Program-made: the position numbers and the translations under genes
Shown: positions 1 through 6,922 of the stretch, piece after piece
Position numbering within the stretch: the first letter of the stretch is position 1
How the letters are laid out: each line of letters begins with the position of its first letter
DNA from: Candidatus Hodarchaeota archaeon
GTDB taxonomy: Archaea > Asgardarchaeota > Heimdallarchaeia > Hodarchaeales > Hodarchaeaceae
Assembly (NCBI GenBank): GCA_016839665.1
Contig: JAEOTU010000113.1
Location: forward strand, 1-11,221
Reading direction: 5' to 3'
DNA length: 11,221 nucleotides
The notes under the pieces: generated by a model
Database searches by the model: none
Seen by the model: the letters and a program-made list of their open reading frames with translations, nothing else
What the model was told of the DNA's origin: nothing

Positions 1-981
1 ATTTGTTATCCTGCTTTTAGGATACGAACCTATTTTTTTGATGGGAAAATCCAAGGATCACAGTCTTTTCATGATGGACTCCAATTATTAGATCGATTTG
101 AAGTCTATTTAGGAGATATTGTTCCGAGACCCTTTTCTTGTCCTTCTTGTCAGGAAACAGTTCAAGTTCTAGCTCAAAAAAGAGTTGATGTGGCCCTTGC
201 GGTTGAAATAGTCCATTTAGCCACCACACAACAAGTTGATCTTATTGTTCTCATCGCGGGGGATCGGGATTTTATTCCTGCTATAGAAACAGCCAAACAT
301 GCTGGGGTAATTTTGCGGTTGATTCATGGACATCCGAAAACAGTCTCAAATACTTTATTTAAGCTTGTTGACGAAAAAGTGGAACTATCCGAGGATTATT
401 TCAAACAAAATAAGATTGAATATCAAAGAAAGAAAACAATTCGGAAAGAGGTGAGGGGAAAACACGAGGAAGAGAAAAGAAAGTTAGAAGCGGAAATTGA
501 AACAATCATAACGATAATAGAATCAATATTGGTTGATTTAATCGTAAAAACTACAAAAAAATATATCCCGCTAAGTAGAATAGGAATAGAACTCAATCGA
601 ATTGAACCTAATTGGAAAGAGAAGACACAGAAAAAGCATCTAAAAGACCTCATTGGACTAGCTGAAAATAAATTTAAAATCGAGACACGAGAGAAACACT
701 ATTATATTTCTACCACAAAGAAAATCTCAACAGGAAAAAAAGTAAAACCAAAAGAACCTACCTCGCTAGACACATTTCTTGTAAATTCACTAACAGAATA
801 TTTTACCAATAACCAAATCAAATCCATATCACTTATACAATTAGGCATTTTATTACACAAGAAGAATCCTAATTGGAAGAAGAAATATGAAGTAAAGCAA
901 CTCAAGACTGCTTTACAGTCTCTAGGAGACAAGCTCATGTTTTCAGGAGAGGGAACCTCACTTAGAATACAATTCCCTTAA
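1..981 (+). CDS. NYN-domain (LabA/DUF88-like) RNase-family protein with two LOTUS-like repeats, 5' partial
   Basis: The frame is open from base 1 to the TAA at 979-981, so the gene enters from the left; the GTG at 190 is internal. The visible 326 residues begin inside a NYN domain, a PIN-like metal-dependent nuclease fold. The segment KRVDVALAV (Asp63) and the strand-turn LIAGDRDF (Asp88, Asp90) match the acidic active-site motifs of the LabA-like group; the first strand with its Asp is missing. A CPSC pair (about residues 49-52) precedes the domain core. A Lys/Glu-rich linker (about 133-168) leads to two similar units of about 65 residues (about 174-237 and 258-326), each with a pattern like 'IPLSRIGIELNR..PNWKEK....LKDLI'. 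This resembles OST-HTH/LOTUS winged helices, which bind RNA. Inference: a cytosolic RNA-processing or RNA-decay nuclease. The NYN call is strong; the LOTUS call is moderate. Confidence 0.85.
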   Translation: MCYPAFRIRTYFFDGKIQGSQSFHDGLQLLDRFEVYLGDIVPRPFSCPSCQETVQVLAQKRVDVALAVEIVHLATTQQVDLIVLIAGDRDFIPAIETAKHAGVILRLIHGHPKTVSNTLFKLVDEKVELSEDYFKQNKIEYQRKKTIRKEVRGKHEEEKRKLEAEIETIITIIESILVDLIVKTTKKYIPLSRIGIELNRIEPNWKEKTQKKHLKDLIGLAENKFKIETREKHYYISTTKKISTGKKVKPKEPTSLDTFLVNSLTEYFTNNQIKSISLIQLGILLHKKNPNWKKKYEVKQLKTALQSLGDKLMFSGEGTSLRIQFP

Positions 982-1010
982 GTTTTTACAATAAGAACAT
1001 AATTCTGATA

Positions 1011-1027
1011 AGAAAAAAGAAAAAGAA
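1011..1027 (-). terminator. T-rich terminator of the histone gene
   Basis: Read on the minus strand, about 30 bases past the histone stop there is a pyrimidine tract with runs of five and six T. Archaeal RNA polymerase commonly stops at such oligo-T tracts without a hairpin. Position between two convergent genes supports this; no strong stem is seen beside it. Confidence 0.45.
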
Positions 1028-1056
1028 GGGTAGATATCACACAAGGGCAGTAGAAT

Positions 1057-1260
1057 CTACTTCTCTGCTGCTAGTATAATATCTGACTCTTTAATGGTCT
1101 TTCGACCAGTGTTGCGAGCAATCTCTACAGCATATTTAGCAATATTGGTTGTATAATCAGTTAAAATTTCATTTAACCGATCAATAGCATCTCCAGAGAC
1201 TCTGAACGCACCAGCATTTCGGATAAGTCTTTCGACTCGCGCACGAGCAAAACCAGACAT
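1057..1260 (-). CDS. Archaeal histone (single histone fold)
   Basis: A 67-residue protein consisting of one histone fold, the length and layout of HMf-type archaeal histones that dimerise and wrap DNA. Visible landmarks are an N-terminal basic helix (ARARVERLIRNAG), the loop motif RVSGDA (residues 20-25) and the second DNA-binding loop GRKTIKESDI (52-61), close to the family consensus. It ends almost directly after the last helix, lacking the few basic residues many relatives carry. The ATG at 1260 is preferred over the in-frame GTG at 1269: on the minus strand AGGTG lies about seven bases before the ATG and the GTG is part of that ribosome-binding site. A TATA box and a perfect inverted repeat lie upstream. 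Role: chromatin compaction and general transcription control. Identification is firm. Confidence 0.96.
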   Translation of the reverse strand: MSGFARARVERLIRNAGAFRVSGDAIDRLNEILTDYTTNIAKYAVEIARNTGRKTIKESDIILAAEK

Positions 1261-1290
1261 TTCTTTCACCTTTTCTCCATATTAAATGAT

Positions 1291-1314
1291 AATGAGTCAA
1301 TGAAAAGACTCATT
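1291..1314 (-). promoter_or_regulatory. Perfect inverted repeat at the histone transcription start
   Basis: AATGAGTC (1291-1298) and GACTCATT (1307-1314) are exact inverted complements around an eight-base spacer. The outer edge falls 22-30 bases downstream of the TATA box at 1336-1345, which is where transcription should begin. It could be a repressor operator or a stem-loop at the 5' end of the histone mRNA leader. The repeat is directly seen; its role is inferred. Confidence 0.55.
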
Positions 1315-1335
1315 GCATACACTCAAAATCCGATT

Positions 1336-1345
1336 ATTTATAAAT
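1336..1345 (-). promoter_or_regulatory. TATA box of the histone gene
   Basis: ATTTATAAAT matches the archaeal TBP-binding consensus. It lies about 75 bases upstream of the ATG, giving a leader of about 50 bases if transcription starts about 25 bases downstream. The element is self-complementary, so direction is assigned from the gene it serves; it could in principle also serve the plus strand. Confidence 0.6.
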
Positions 1346-1517
1346 CTTCTTCTATCTCGAGTAAGGTACTACTTGTATAATGATTCATTTTCCATTCATG
1401 ATTGACAAAACTAGAGAAAATTATTTTGTGAAGAATAATGGTTAAAAAGAAAAAAGCAACAAAGAACTAAAAAAATGCCAAGAAATCACTATTTCAAAGT
1501 TATAAGAGTGATGTATT

Positions 1518-2198
1518 TTGCACAAAAAAATTCATTCAGAAGTGGTGTACACCCTTGAAGAACTACAAGATTTGTTTCAACGAATGACAAGAGAAGAATA
1601 TCAACTCTTTAAACCTAATTTGGAAGAGATCTTACACGTTTTGCAGAATGAAGGTTTAACCAATTCGAATCAAATATTAAAACTTGTTAGAAATCGAAAG
1701 AAAGTTCAACCAATACTAGAACGGCATAATGAGATTTCTAGGAAATTATTGGGTTTTATGCGCAAAATACGATCCTTTCACCCACAGAAACATTCATTCA
1801 AAAAATTACCAGACCACATAATTTCTGATACGTTGGTAGGAAAACTAAAAACTGTAAATATAAAAAATACATGGGATTTATTAGATAGAACGGCTTCTAG
1901 GGAGACAAGAGAGAATTTAACAATAGTTATGGCTGTAGATTTAGCAACCGTTCAAACTCTAATAGAATATGCAGACTTAATGCGATTGATGTATATTGGA
2001 AAAATATTAGCAATGAAGTATCATAAAGCAGGAATAACAGGAGTAGAAACACTAGCAAAAAGCGATCCAGAAGAACTGAATAAGCGGTTAACAAAAATTG
2101 CTGCAAAAGAAGAGACAACACCCCCCAATATGACAGATATCCTAAACAATACCGCAAGAGCAAAAGTGTTGTTCGAGATTTTTCCATTAATAGAATGA
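1518..2198 (+). CDS. DUF4332 (helix-hairpin-helix-like) protein
   Basis: A 226-residue soluble protein. Residues about 105-215 fit the DUF4332 pattern: 'L....I.NTWDLLDR' (about 110-124), an Arg/Glu-rich helix, 'LIEYADLMRLMYIGKILA' (148-165), then 'AGITGVETLAKSDPEELNKRL' in two pieces (171-191). These are tandem helix-hairpin-helix-like units related to those in DNA-binding and repair proteins. The first 100 residues are a basic, helical region I do not recognise. The start is taken as TTG at 1518: an in-frame TGA at 1509 excludes an earlier start and GAGTG sits about seven bases before it; the next in-frame ATG would drop 22 residues. It is divergent from the histone gene and stands alone. 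DNA binding is inferred; no function is established for the family. Confidence 0.8.
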   Translation: MHKKIHSEVVYTLEELQDLFQRMTREEYQLFKPNLEEILHVLQNEGLTNSNQILKLVRNRKKVQPILERHNEISRKLLGFMRKIRSFHPQKHSFKKLPDHIISDTLVGKLKTVNIKNTWDLLDRTASRETRENLTIVMAVDLATVQTLIEYADLMRLMYIGKILAMKYHKAGITGVETLAKSDPEELNKRLTKIAAKEETTPPNMTDILNNTARAKVLFEIFPLIE

Positions 2199-2220
2199 AG
2201 AAATCTTGGGAACAATTGCT

Positions 2221-2259
2221 AAGTGCTGGACTAAAGCACTTCAAATAATAAGATTTTTT
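2221..2259 (+). terminator. Hairpin plus T-run after the DUF4332 gene
   Basis: AAGTGCT (2221-2227) and AGCACTT (2235-2241) form a perfect seven-pair stem with a seven-base loop, followed 12 bases later by six T (2254-2259). It begins 23 bases after the stop codon, so it probably ends that transcript before the next gene. Confidence 0.45.
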
Positions 2260-2301
2260 CTCCAAAGCTGATCAAATTTCATACCAATGGAAGCATAGAT
2301 A

Positions 2302-3204
2302 ATGGCCAGCGATGTACTAATTTTAGTTATGGCATTTAGTGGATCTTTTTGCTTTGGCCTTGCTGGTGTCATTCTAAAACTCGGAGTCGAAAATCAGAAT
2401 ATTTTTTCTGGTTCATTCATCCGTGTTCTTGGCAGTGCTCCATTTTTACTGATAATTAATCTCCTTTTATTTGGCCCAGTTTTTTTTACAGTTTTCTTGC
2501 CATTAGATATCATTTCATTGGTCATTTTAGCTTCATTGCTAATGATCACTGGTGACCTGATTCTAATGGCAACGCTAAAAAGCAAACCAGTCGGTTTAAT
2601 CGTCCCAATTGCAGCAACCAATCCATTATTCACTTTTCTCTTGTTGTTGATAACAGGAGAAGAAACCATATCGTTGGAAATCCTCTTAATAACTTTTTCC
2701 ATTATTTTGGGTATTTTAATAGTTACTTATGAACAACCAAACACCAATGGAAAAGTGAACAAGATCTTTGATTTGCAGGCGTTAGTTGCAGGATTGGTAA
2801 TAGCTGTACTTTGGGGATTGATGATATTCGTTGAAATTACTATTTTAAAAAATAACCAAATAAACGGAATTTCATATACAGCGATGAAAATCTTCAGTTT
2901 AAGCTTGGTTGTGAGTCTGGCGTTGATATTCACTAAAAATCTAGGAAATTTAAAAGCGTCTTTTGCTGATAAGAGTTCTGTTAGATATTTGTTCTTTGCT
3001 GGATTCATTGGCTGGGCTTTAGGAGCAATATTAGTTTATACATCTTTTGATTTGGGTTCTGCAGTAACAGTAAACCTCATTGTTGGATTGAATCCAATTT
3101 TTGCAGTAATCATAAGTTTAGTTCTAAAAATGGAAAGTTTTTCCAGATTAAAATTTATTGGGATGGCCCTTTGTATAATTTCCTCAATTCTTCTGGTTAT
3201 TTAG
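2302..3204 (+). CDS. EamA/DMT-family membrane transporter
   Basis: A 300-residue protein made almost wholly of hydrophobic segments, about ten membrane helices, in two similar halves (about 1-140 and 155-300), the standard size and arrangement of two-EamA drug/metabolite transporters. Family-typical features are a first helix rich in Gly/Phe ending in 'LKLGVEN', 'LKSKPVGLIVPIAATNPLFT' in the first half, and 'FDLGSAVTVNLIVGLNPIFA' near the end of the second half; these are the Pro-containing 'P..a..P.f..l' helices. Members export metabolites, amino acids or toxic compounds through the cytoplasmic membrane; the substrate cannot be predicted here. GGAAG eight bases before the ATG supports the start. 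It follows a likely terminator and so is probably transcribed alone; its 3' end faces the next gene, only about 60 bases away. Confidence 0.9.
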   Translation: MASDVLILVMAFSGSFCFGLAGVILKLGVENQNIFSGSFIRVLGSAPFLLIINLLLFGPVFFTVFLPLDIISLVILASLLMITGDLILMATLKSKPVGLIVPIAATNPLFTFLLLLITGEETISLEILLITFSIILGILIVTYEQPNTNGKVNKIFDLQALVAGLVIAVLWGLMIFVEITILKNNQINGISYTAMKIFSLSLVVSLALIFTKNLGNLKASFADKSSVRYLFFAGFIGWALGAILVYTSFDLGSAVTVNLIVGLNPIFAVIISLVLKMESFSRLKFIGMALCIISSILLVI

Positions 3205-3262
3205 TTGAGAAATTAATGAGGAAAAAGACGAGAGAAGATGAAAATGGGAATAAAGCACAGGT

Positions 3263-3685
3263 TCACGAATTGCCATCCATAAATTTAAAATCAAAAGTTA
3301 ATTTTGATATTTTCCAAATCTTTTCTTTTATCAATTGAAAATCATAACTACCGACGATTGTACTAGTATTCTCTCCATCAGGATTTTCCTTATAATTTAA
3401 CGCAATTGCATAGCAGAAGACATCAGCTTTTGATTCTTTTACGTCTACTACAAAATTCCCTACTTGATGGACTGTTTGAAAATTTTTCATTCCTTTACCC
3501 CACATATCAGCAATTTGTTGTGGTGTAAGGTTCTCTGGCCCCTTGCCTGATCCCGTATCAAGAACTACTTTGCTATCAACACATTGTTTGAATTTTTCCC
3601 AATCTTTTTTATCAGCTGAATTAAGCAAATTTGTAACAGTTTGAATAATGTCATCTTTATTCATTAAATATTCTAATTCTTTCAT
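3263..3685 (-). CDS. NTF2-like / SnoaL-like family protein
   Basis: A 140-residue soluble protein of the cone-shaped alpha+beta NTF2-like fold. The pattern is an N-terminal helix pair (DIIQTVTNLLNSADKKDWEKFK), a strand with 'VVLDTGSG', the helix 'TPQQIADMWGKGMKNFQTVHQVGNF', then three long strands ending 'GSYDFQLIKEKIWKISKLTFDFKFMDG', typical of SnoaL-type ketosteroid-isomerase-like proteins. These are small ligand-binding proteins or enzymes; no specific substrate follows from the sequence. The ATG at 3685 is chosen because GTGAAG lies about four bases upstream; an in-frame ATG seven codons later has no ribosome-binding site. It is divergent from the oxidoreductase gene, which may hint at linked regulation, but that is inference. 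Confidence 0.8.
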   Translation of the reverse strand: MKELEYLMNKDDIIQTVTNLLNSADKKDWEKFKQCVDSKVVLDTGSGKGPENLTPQQIADMWGKGMKNFQTVHQVGNFVVDVKESKADVFCYAIALNYKENPDGENTSTIVGSYDFQLIKEKIWKISKLTFDFKFMDGNS

Positions 3686-3783
3686 TTTTCTTCACTAAGT
3701 CTTATTATCCTTAACAAATTATACATACAACCTTCTGCTTGTACGATTTTTCAGAAGTAATTAAACCCCTTTTAGTGTGAAAA

Positions 3784-3798
3784 TCGTCGATATGACGA
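3784..3798. promoter_or_regulatory. Small inverted repeat between divergent genes
   Basis: TCGTC (3784-3788) and GACGA (3794-3798) are perfect inverted arms around five bases, in the 186-base region between the divergent NTF2-like and oxidoreductase genes. It could be a binding site for a regulator of either gene; five-base arms can also occur by chance. Confidence 0.2.
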
Positions 3799-3871
3799 AT
3801 GTGAGGAAAAGATTAATACTAGATTATCTTTAAGAATGTAAAAAGCAAATTCTAACTTGGAGAAGTAATAC

Positions 3872-4909
3872 ATGAAGCAAGGAAAAAATCGCCAATGGCG
3901 TTTGACAAGTCATCCAATAGGATTAATTAAAGACTCAGATTATAAGTGGCACGAAGAAATCATTCCTGATCTAAAAGATGGGGAAGTTCTTGTTCGCAAT
4001 ATCTATTTATCGCTTGATCCAGCAAATCGAGGGTGGATTAATCCAGGTACTGCTCCTCACTACACAAAACCGGTTGGTATCGGAGATGTCATGCGTGGAA
4101 TATGTATTGGAGTTATTGAAGAGAGTAATCATTCACAGTTCGAAAACGGGGAAATTGTGACTGGTTTATTTGGGTGGCAAGATTATTTTATCAGTGATGG
4201 AAGCAATCTCACATCATTGAGTCTATTTCCACGACCAGAAAAAGCCCCACTTTCAATTTACCTAAACGTTTTTGGAATGATAGGATTAACTGCCTATTTT
4301 GGATTGTTAGACATTGGAAAACCAAAAGAAGGGGAAACCTTGGTTGTATCTGCAGCAGCAGGCGCGGTCGGGTCACTTGTAGGGCAGATTGGGAAGCTTA
4401 AAGGTTGTCGTGTAATTGGGATTGCAGGGACAGAGGAAAAATGTAGCTGGCTTACACAGGAGCTTGGATTTGACGCCGCGATTAATTACAAAACCGAATC
4501 AGTCCGAAAACGATTAAAGGAGCTATGTCCAAATAGTATTGATATCTACTTCGATAACGTAGGAGGCGAGATATTAGATGCAGCTCTTGGGGAATTAAAT
4601 TTACATGCTAGAGTAGTTATCTGCGGGATGATTTCGAGATATAATTCCACGAAACCAGTCCCAGGTCCCTATAATTTTGTCCGAATTATTACAAAACGTG
4701 CTTTAATTCAAGGATTCATTGTTACAGATTATTTTGACCGGATGACTGAGGCTTTAATAGATCTAATGAGTTGGTATTCCGATGGAAAACTGAAATATCG
4801 CGAACACATTGTTGACGGGTTAGAAAACGCTCCTACTGCTATTAATAGGCTATTTGACGGATCAAATAAAGGAAAACTCATCGTCAAAATCAGTGAAGAA
4901 CCCTCTTAG
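3872..4909 (+). CDS. NADP-dependent medium-chain oxidoreductase (PTGR/CurA-like, zinc-free)
   Basis: A 345-residue member of the medium-chain dehydrogenase/reductase superfamily, of the prostaglandin-reductase / leukotriene B4 dehydrogenase / CurA type, which reduces the double bond of alpha,beta-unsaturated carbonyls with NADPH in the cytosol. Evidence: the N-terminal signature 'LVRNIYLSLDPANRGWI' (40-56), the GroES-like domain, 'GMIGLTAYFGLLDIG' (135-149), the nucleotide-binding loop AAAGAVGS (161-168), and 'FDNVGGEILDAAL' (227-239) with 'ICGMISRYN' (250-258) and 'IQGFIVTDY' (279-287), all characteristic of this subfamily. The zinc-binding Cys/His set of alcohol dehydrogenases is absent, as expected. 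Length is normal and the gene looks intact. GGAGAAG about seven bases before the ATG supports the start. The physiological substrate is unknown; likely detoxification of reactive enones or enals. Confidence 0.92.
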   Translation: MKQGKNRQWRLTSHPIGLIKDSDYKWHEEIIPDLKDGEVLVRNIYLSLDPANRGWINPGTAPHYTKPVGIGDVMRGICIGVIEESNHSQFENGEIVTGLFGWQDYFISDGSNLTSLSLFPRPEKAPLSIYLNVFGMIGLTAYFGLLDIGKPKEGETLVVSAAAGAVGSLVGQIGKLKGCRVIGIAGTEEKCSWLTQELGFDAAINYKTESVRKRLKELCPNSIDIYFDNVGGEILDAALGELNLHARVVICGMISRYNSTKPVPGPYNFVRIITKRALIQGFIVTDYFDRMTEALIDLMSWYSDGKLKYREHIVDGLENAPTAINRLFDGSNKGKLIVKISEEPS

Positions 4910-4962
4910 ACTCCAAGTCGGTAATCAACCAATGAACACTGAGAGAGTTGAATTTGCCATTT

Positions 4963-5655
4963 CTAATAGATTTTGGGAATCAGACGGTACTTGACTTGTG
5001 CCATGTATTCTGTGTATCCTGCAAGCTGACTCATGAGCATGTTTTCCTCAATTCGTATCCTGTAAATCAATAAGATTGGAAATCCAAATGACACAATGAA
5101 GGCAATGAATGATCCTAGGGCAACTGGGATGCTACTAACCAAGATTATAATACCTACATACATTGGATGTCTAACAAATCGATAAGGGCCTGACGTTATC
5201 AATTCATGATCTTTGTGAATCACTAATCCTTTGGAAGCATACCTGTTAACCTTGTTTACATACGTAACAAAGACTAAAGAGATTATCAAACCGACAAAAC
5301 CAAGGAGTTTGATATACCACGGGAGCGGAGAGATGTTTGACGCGTAATCAATTCCAGGAAAAATAAAGGCAAAACCAAACACCACCACCGCAAGGAACAT
5401 GAAGGTTTTATCAGGGAAAAATGTAGTATCTGGATCATCTGTTGTATATTTACCTCTTTTCATCAATATTTCTGGATCTTTGACCAGAGAATAGAGGAAA
5501 AACAGGAAAATATAAGCTAAGAAGATAATGACAAAGAGCCAGCCTTCTACCCAAGAAATATCATTAGCTGGGATGAAAATAAGCGCTCCAAAAATGACTA
5601 ACACTATTGGAAGGTAAAAAATCATCAGAAGTAATATTTTAACCCGATCGTTCAT
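4963..5655 (-). CDS. Isoprenylcysteine carboxyl methyltransferase-like membrane protein
   Basis: A 230-residue protein with about five or six membrane helices: two at the N-terminus, two in the middle (about 85-100 and 115-135), and one long or split hydrophobic stretch after the catalytic motif (about 167-198). The C-terminal half carries the ICMT/PEMT-type signature: 'TSGPYRFVRHPMYVG' (about 154-168), which binds S-adenosylmethionine, and 'RIRIEENML' with 'LAGYTEYMAQVKYRLIP' at the end. True ICMT methylates prenylated C-terminal cysteines; prokaryotic relatives methylate lipids or unknown substrates, so the substrate is open. The ATG at 5655 is favoured over the GTG at 5664 because AGGTG lies about six bases before the ATG and contains that GTG. 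A TATA box lies about 55-65 bases upstream. It is probably transcribed alone. Confidence 0.85.
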   Translation of the reverse strand: MNDRVKILLLMIFYLPIVLVIFGALIFIPANDISWVEGWLFVIIFLAYIFLFFLYSLVKDPEILMKRGKYTTDDPDTTFFPDKTFMFLAVVVFGFAFIFPGIDYASNISPLPWYIKLLGFVGLIISLVFVTYVNKVNRYASKGLVIHKDHELITSGPYRFVRHPMYVGIIILVSSIPVALGSFIAFIVSFGFPILLIYRIRIEENMLMSQLAGYTEYMAQVKYRLIPKIY

Positions 5656-5708
5656 ACTAAACACCTAGAAATGCGATTCATCAGATCCTGTAAAAAACGA
5701 TTTCTTGT

Positions 5709-5719
5709 GTATAAATAAG
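5709..5719 (-). promoter_or_regulatory. TATA box of the methyltransferase-like gene
   Basis: Read on the minus strand the site is CTTATTTATAC, a good archaeal TATA element. With a start about 25 bases downstream the leader would be about 30 bases, long enough for the AGGTG ribosome-binding site. Confidence 0.5.
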
Positions 5720-5852
5720 GTATCTTCCCCAAGAGTTGTGTTTTCTGAATTCACCTGATCGTTTTTCTGGCTTTTCTAAAGTCAACGAAATGTATGAGAA
5801 TACTTTCTAAAATGGTAACGATATAGCATTCTTCAATCTGAAAACAAGGTTA

Positions 5853-6257
5853 TTAAGGGCAGAATTTAACTTCTCTTTGTGAAACAATCCATGCCTCTAC
5901 TCCAATTTCTTTCATCTTTTTCAGATTCTCTATAATATTTGCCTGATTTGGAGGAGCTTGTTTCCCAAATTCAACTAACTCTTCACAAACGAAATTTTCA
6001 CATTCAAAGCAGTAGGTCAATCCTTGTTCAGTAGCACAGGTTCGGAAGTGACAATCAGAAGTCCAACACTTATCTGTCTCACCTCTACACCTTTCACAAG
6101 AAACAGAAGAGATGTTTGAATCAAAATTTTCTTTGAAGAATTTAACTAGTCCATCATGTAGTTCATTATCACCATGTGACGCAAGATAAATTTCACATAC
6201 AGTACAATTTAATCCACAAAAACTGAGATCCCATTCTGATGTTGTATCTTTAATCAT
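5853..6257 (-). CDS. DUF3795 cysteine-rich protein
   Basis: A 134-residue protein with twelve cysteines arranged as in DUF3795: FCGLNCTVCEIYLASHG (Cys14, 18, 21) near the N-terminus, then CERCRG (54, 57), CW...C....C (64, 69, 74) and CFECENFVCEEL (83, 86, 91), with a final Cys133. Such spacing points to bound metal, zinc or possibly iron-sulfur clusters. The family is common in anaerobic archaea and bacteria and has no established function. The ATG at 6257 is preferred over the in-frame GTG at 6290: GGAG lies about nine bases before the ATG, and homology to the family begins soon after it, while the extra eleven residues look unrelated. No membrane segment or signal peptide. It lies about 200 bases upstream of the methyltransferase-like gene on the same strand, with that gene's own promoter between them. 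Confidence 0.85.
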   Translation of the reverse strand: MIKDTTSEWDLSFCGLNCTVCEIYLASHGDNELHDGLVKFFKENFDSNISSVSCERCRGETDKCWTSDCHFRTCATEQGLTYCFECENFVCEELVEFGKQAPPNQANIIENLKKMKEIGVEAWIVSQREVKFCP

Positions 6258-6290
6258 TGCGGTTCTCCACAGTTTGAAAATATTAATCAC

Positions 6291-6879
6291 ACAAGTTTAA
6301 CAATTATTTTTCAATGTTTAATACGTGATTTAAAATTCTGGTTACTCCTCTCAAGATTTGGTCTTATATTAACTTTTTTTCATAACTTGTAAAGTTGGTG
6401 ATATTCCGTTTCAGCTTGTGCCGTATTCAGCCTCTATTCGTAGTTTTTGCTGTCAGATTCAAATTGCAAAACAATCATGAGAAGAAAACTATCCTTTTGA
6501 AGCCAAAAGAACACTCTTCCTGAAAATCTCATGCATATTTCACGTGGGAAGATCAAAGTGAAAATGGGTTTATAAGGAACAGCATTTACCTGATACCAGT
6601 TTCGGAAGATCCTTAAAAAGTCTTTAAAGGAGCATTCACAACTAGAAAGACCACAGAAGAACTTAAAAAGTAGCTCTCGATCAAACACTAAAAGAATTAA
6701 AACTTGGCAACTAAAGGAACAAGTAAGTAAAGATGTCTTTATTGGCCAGGGGTTTTACCTAAAGATGGGATGAGACATGCCAATAACTTAATCGTTCGTA
6801 TATGATTTTTTTCCTAAAAGGATCATTAATAAATTATGGCAAATACACAATAGATACCAGTCATTGGGATGAAAAACTC
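6291..6879. other. Gene-poor stretch, possibly holding a decayed gene
   Basis: No convincing gene is seen. A minus-strand frame (6434-6688, 84 residues, starting GTG) is open but has no ribosome-binding site and a Phe/Leu-rich composition typical of the antisense of A-rich sequence. On the plus strand, 6585-6767 is open in one frame and reads as a basic helical peptide, and the sequence upstream stays partly readable only by changing frame. That is what a decayed coding region would look like, but I recognise no family. The last bases contain the promoter region of the next gene. Confidence 0.3.
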
Positions 6880-6889
6880 CTATAAAAGT
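6880..6889 (+). promoter_or_regulatory. TATA box of the two-gene radical SAM unit
   Basis: CTATAAAAGT follows an A-rich stretch (GAAAAACT) that could act as a BRE. It lies about 35-40 bases before the ATG at 6923, placing transcription start about 15 bases before the coding region, a short leader as often seen in archaea. Confidence 0.55.
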
Positions 6890-6922
6890 ATCTAAACTTT
6901 GAATTTTAATAGTGGAATATAA

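Noticed and set aside
190..981. GTG at 190 as the start of the NYN gene
   Set aside because: The frame is open to base 1 and the upstream residues, including the motif KRVDVALAV, belong to the NYN domain, so the GTG is internal.
1050..1060. GTAGA-A-TCTAC palindrome at the histone stop codon as a terminator hairpin
   Set aside because: The loop would be a single base, so it cannot fold as a stem; it overlaps the stop codon and is likely chance.
1927..2265. 112-residue minus-strand open frame
   Set aside because: Opposite the DUF4332 gene; Leu/Phe-rich shadow with no start signal.
6434..6688. Open 84-residue minus-strand frame as a gene
   Set aside because: It starts with GTG without a ribosome-binding site, is very rich in Phe and Leu as expected from the antisense of A-rich DNA, and matches no family I can name with confidence.
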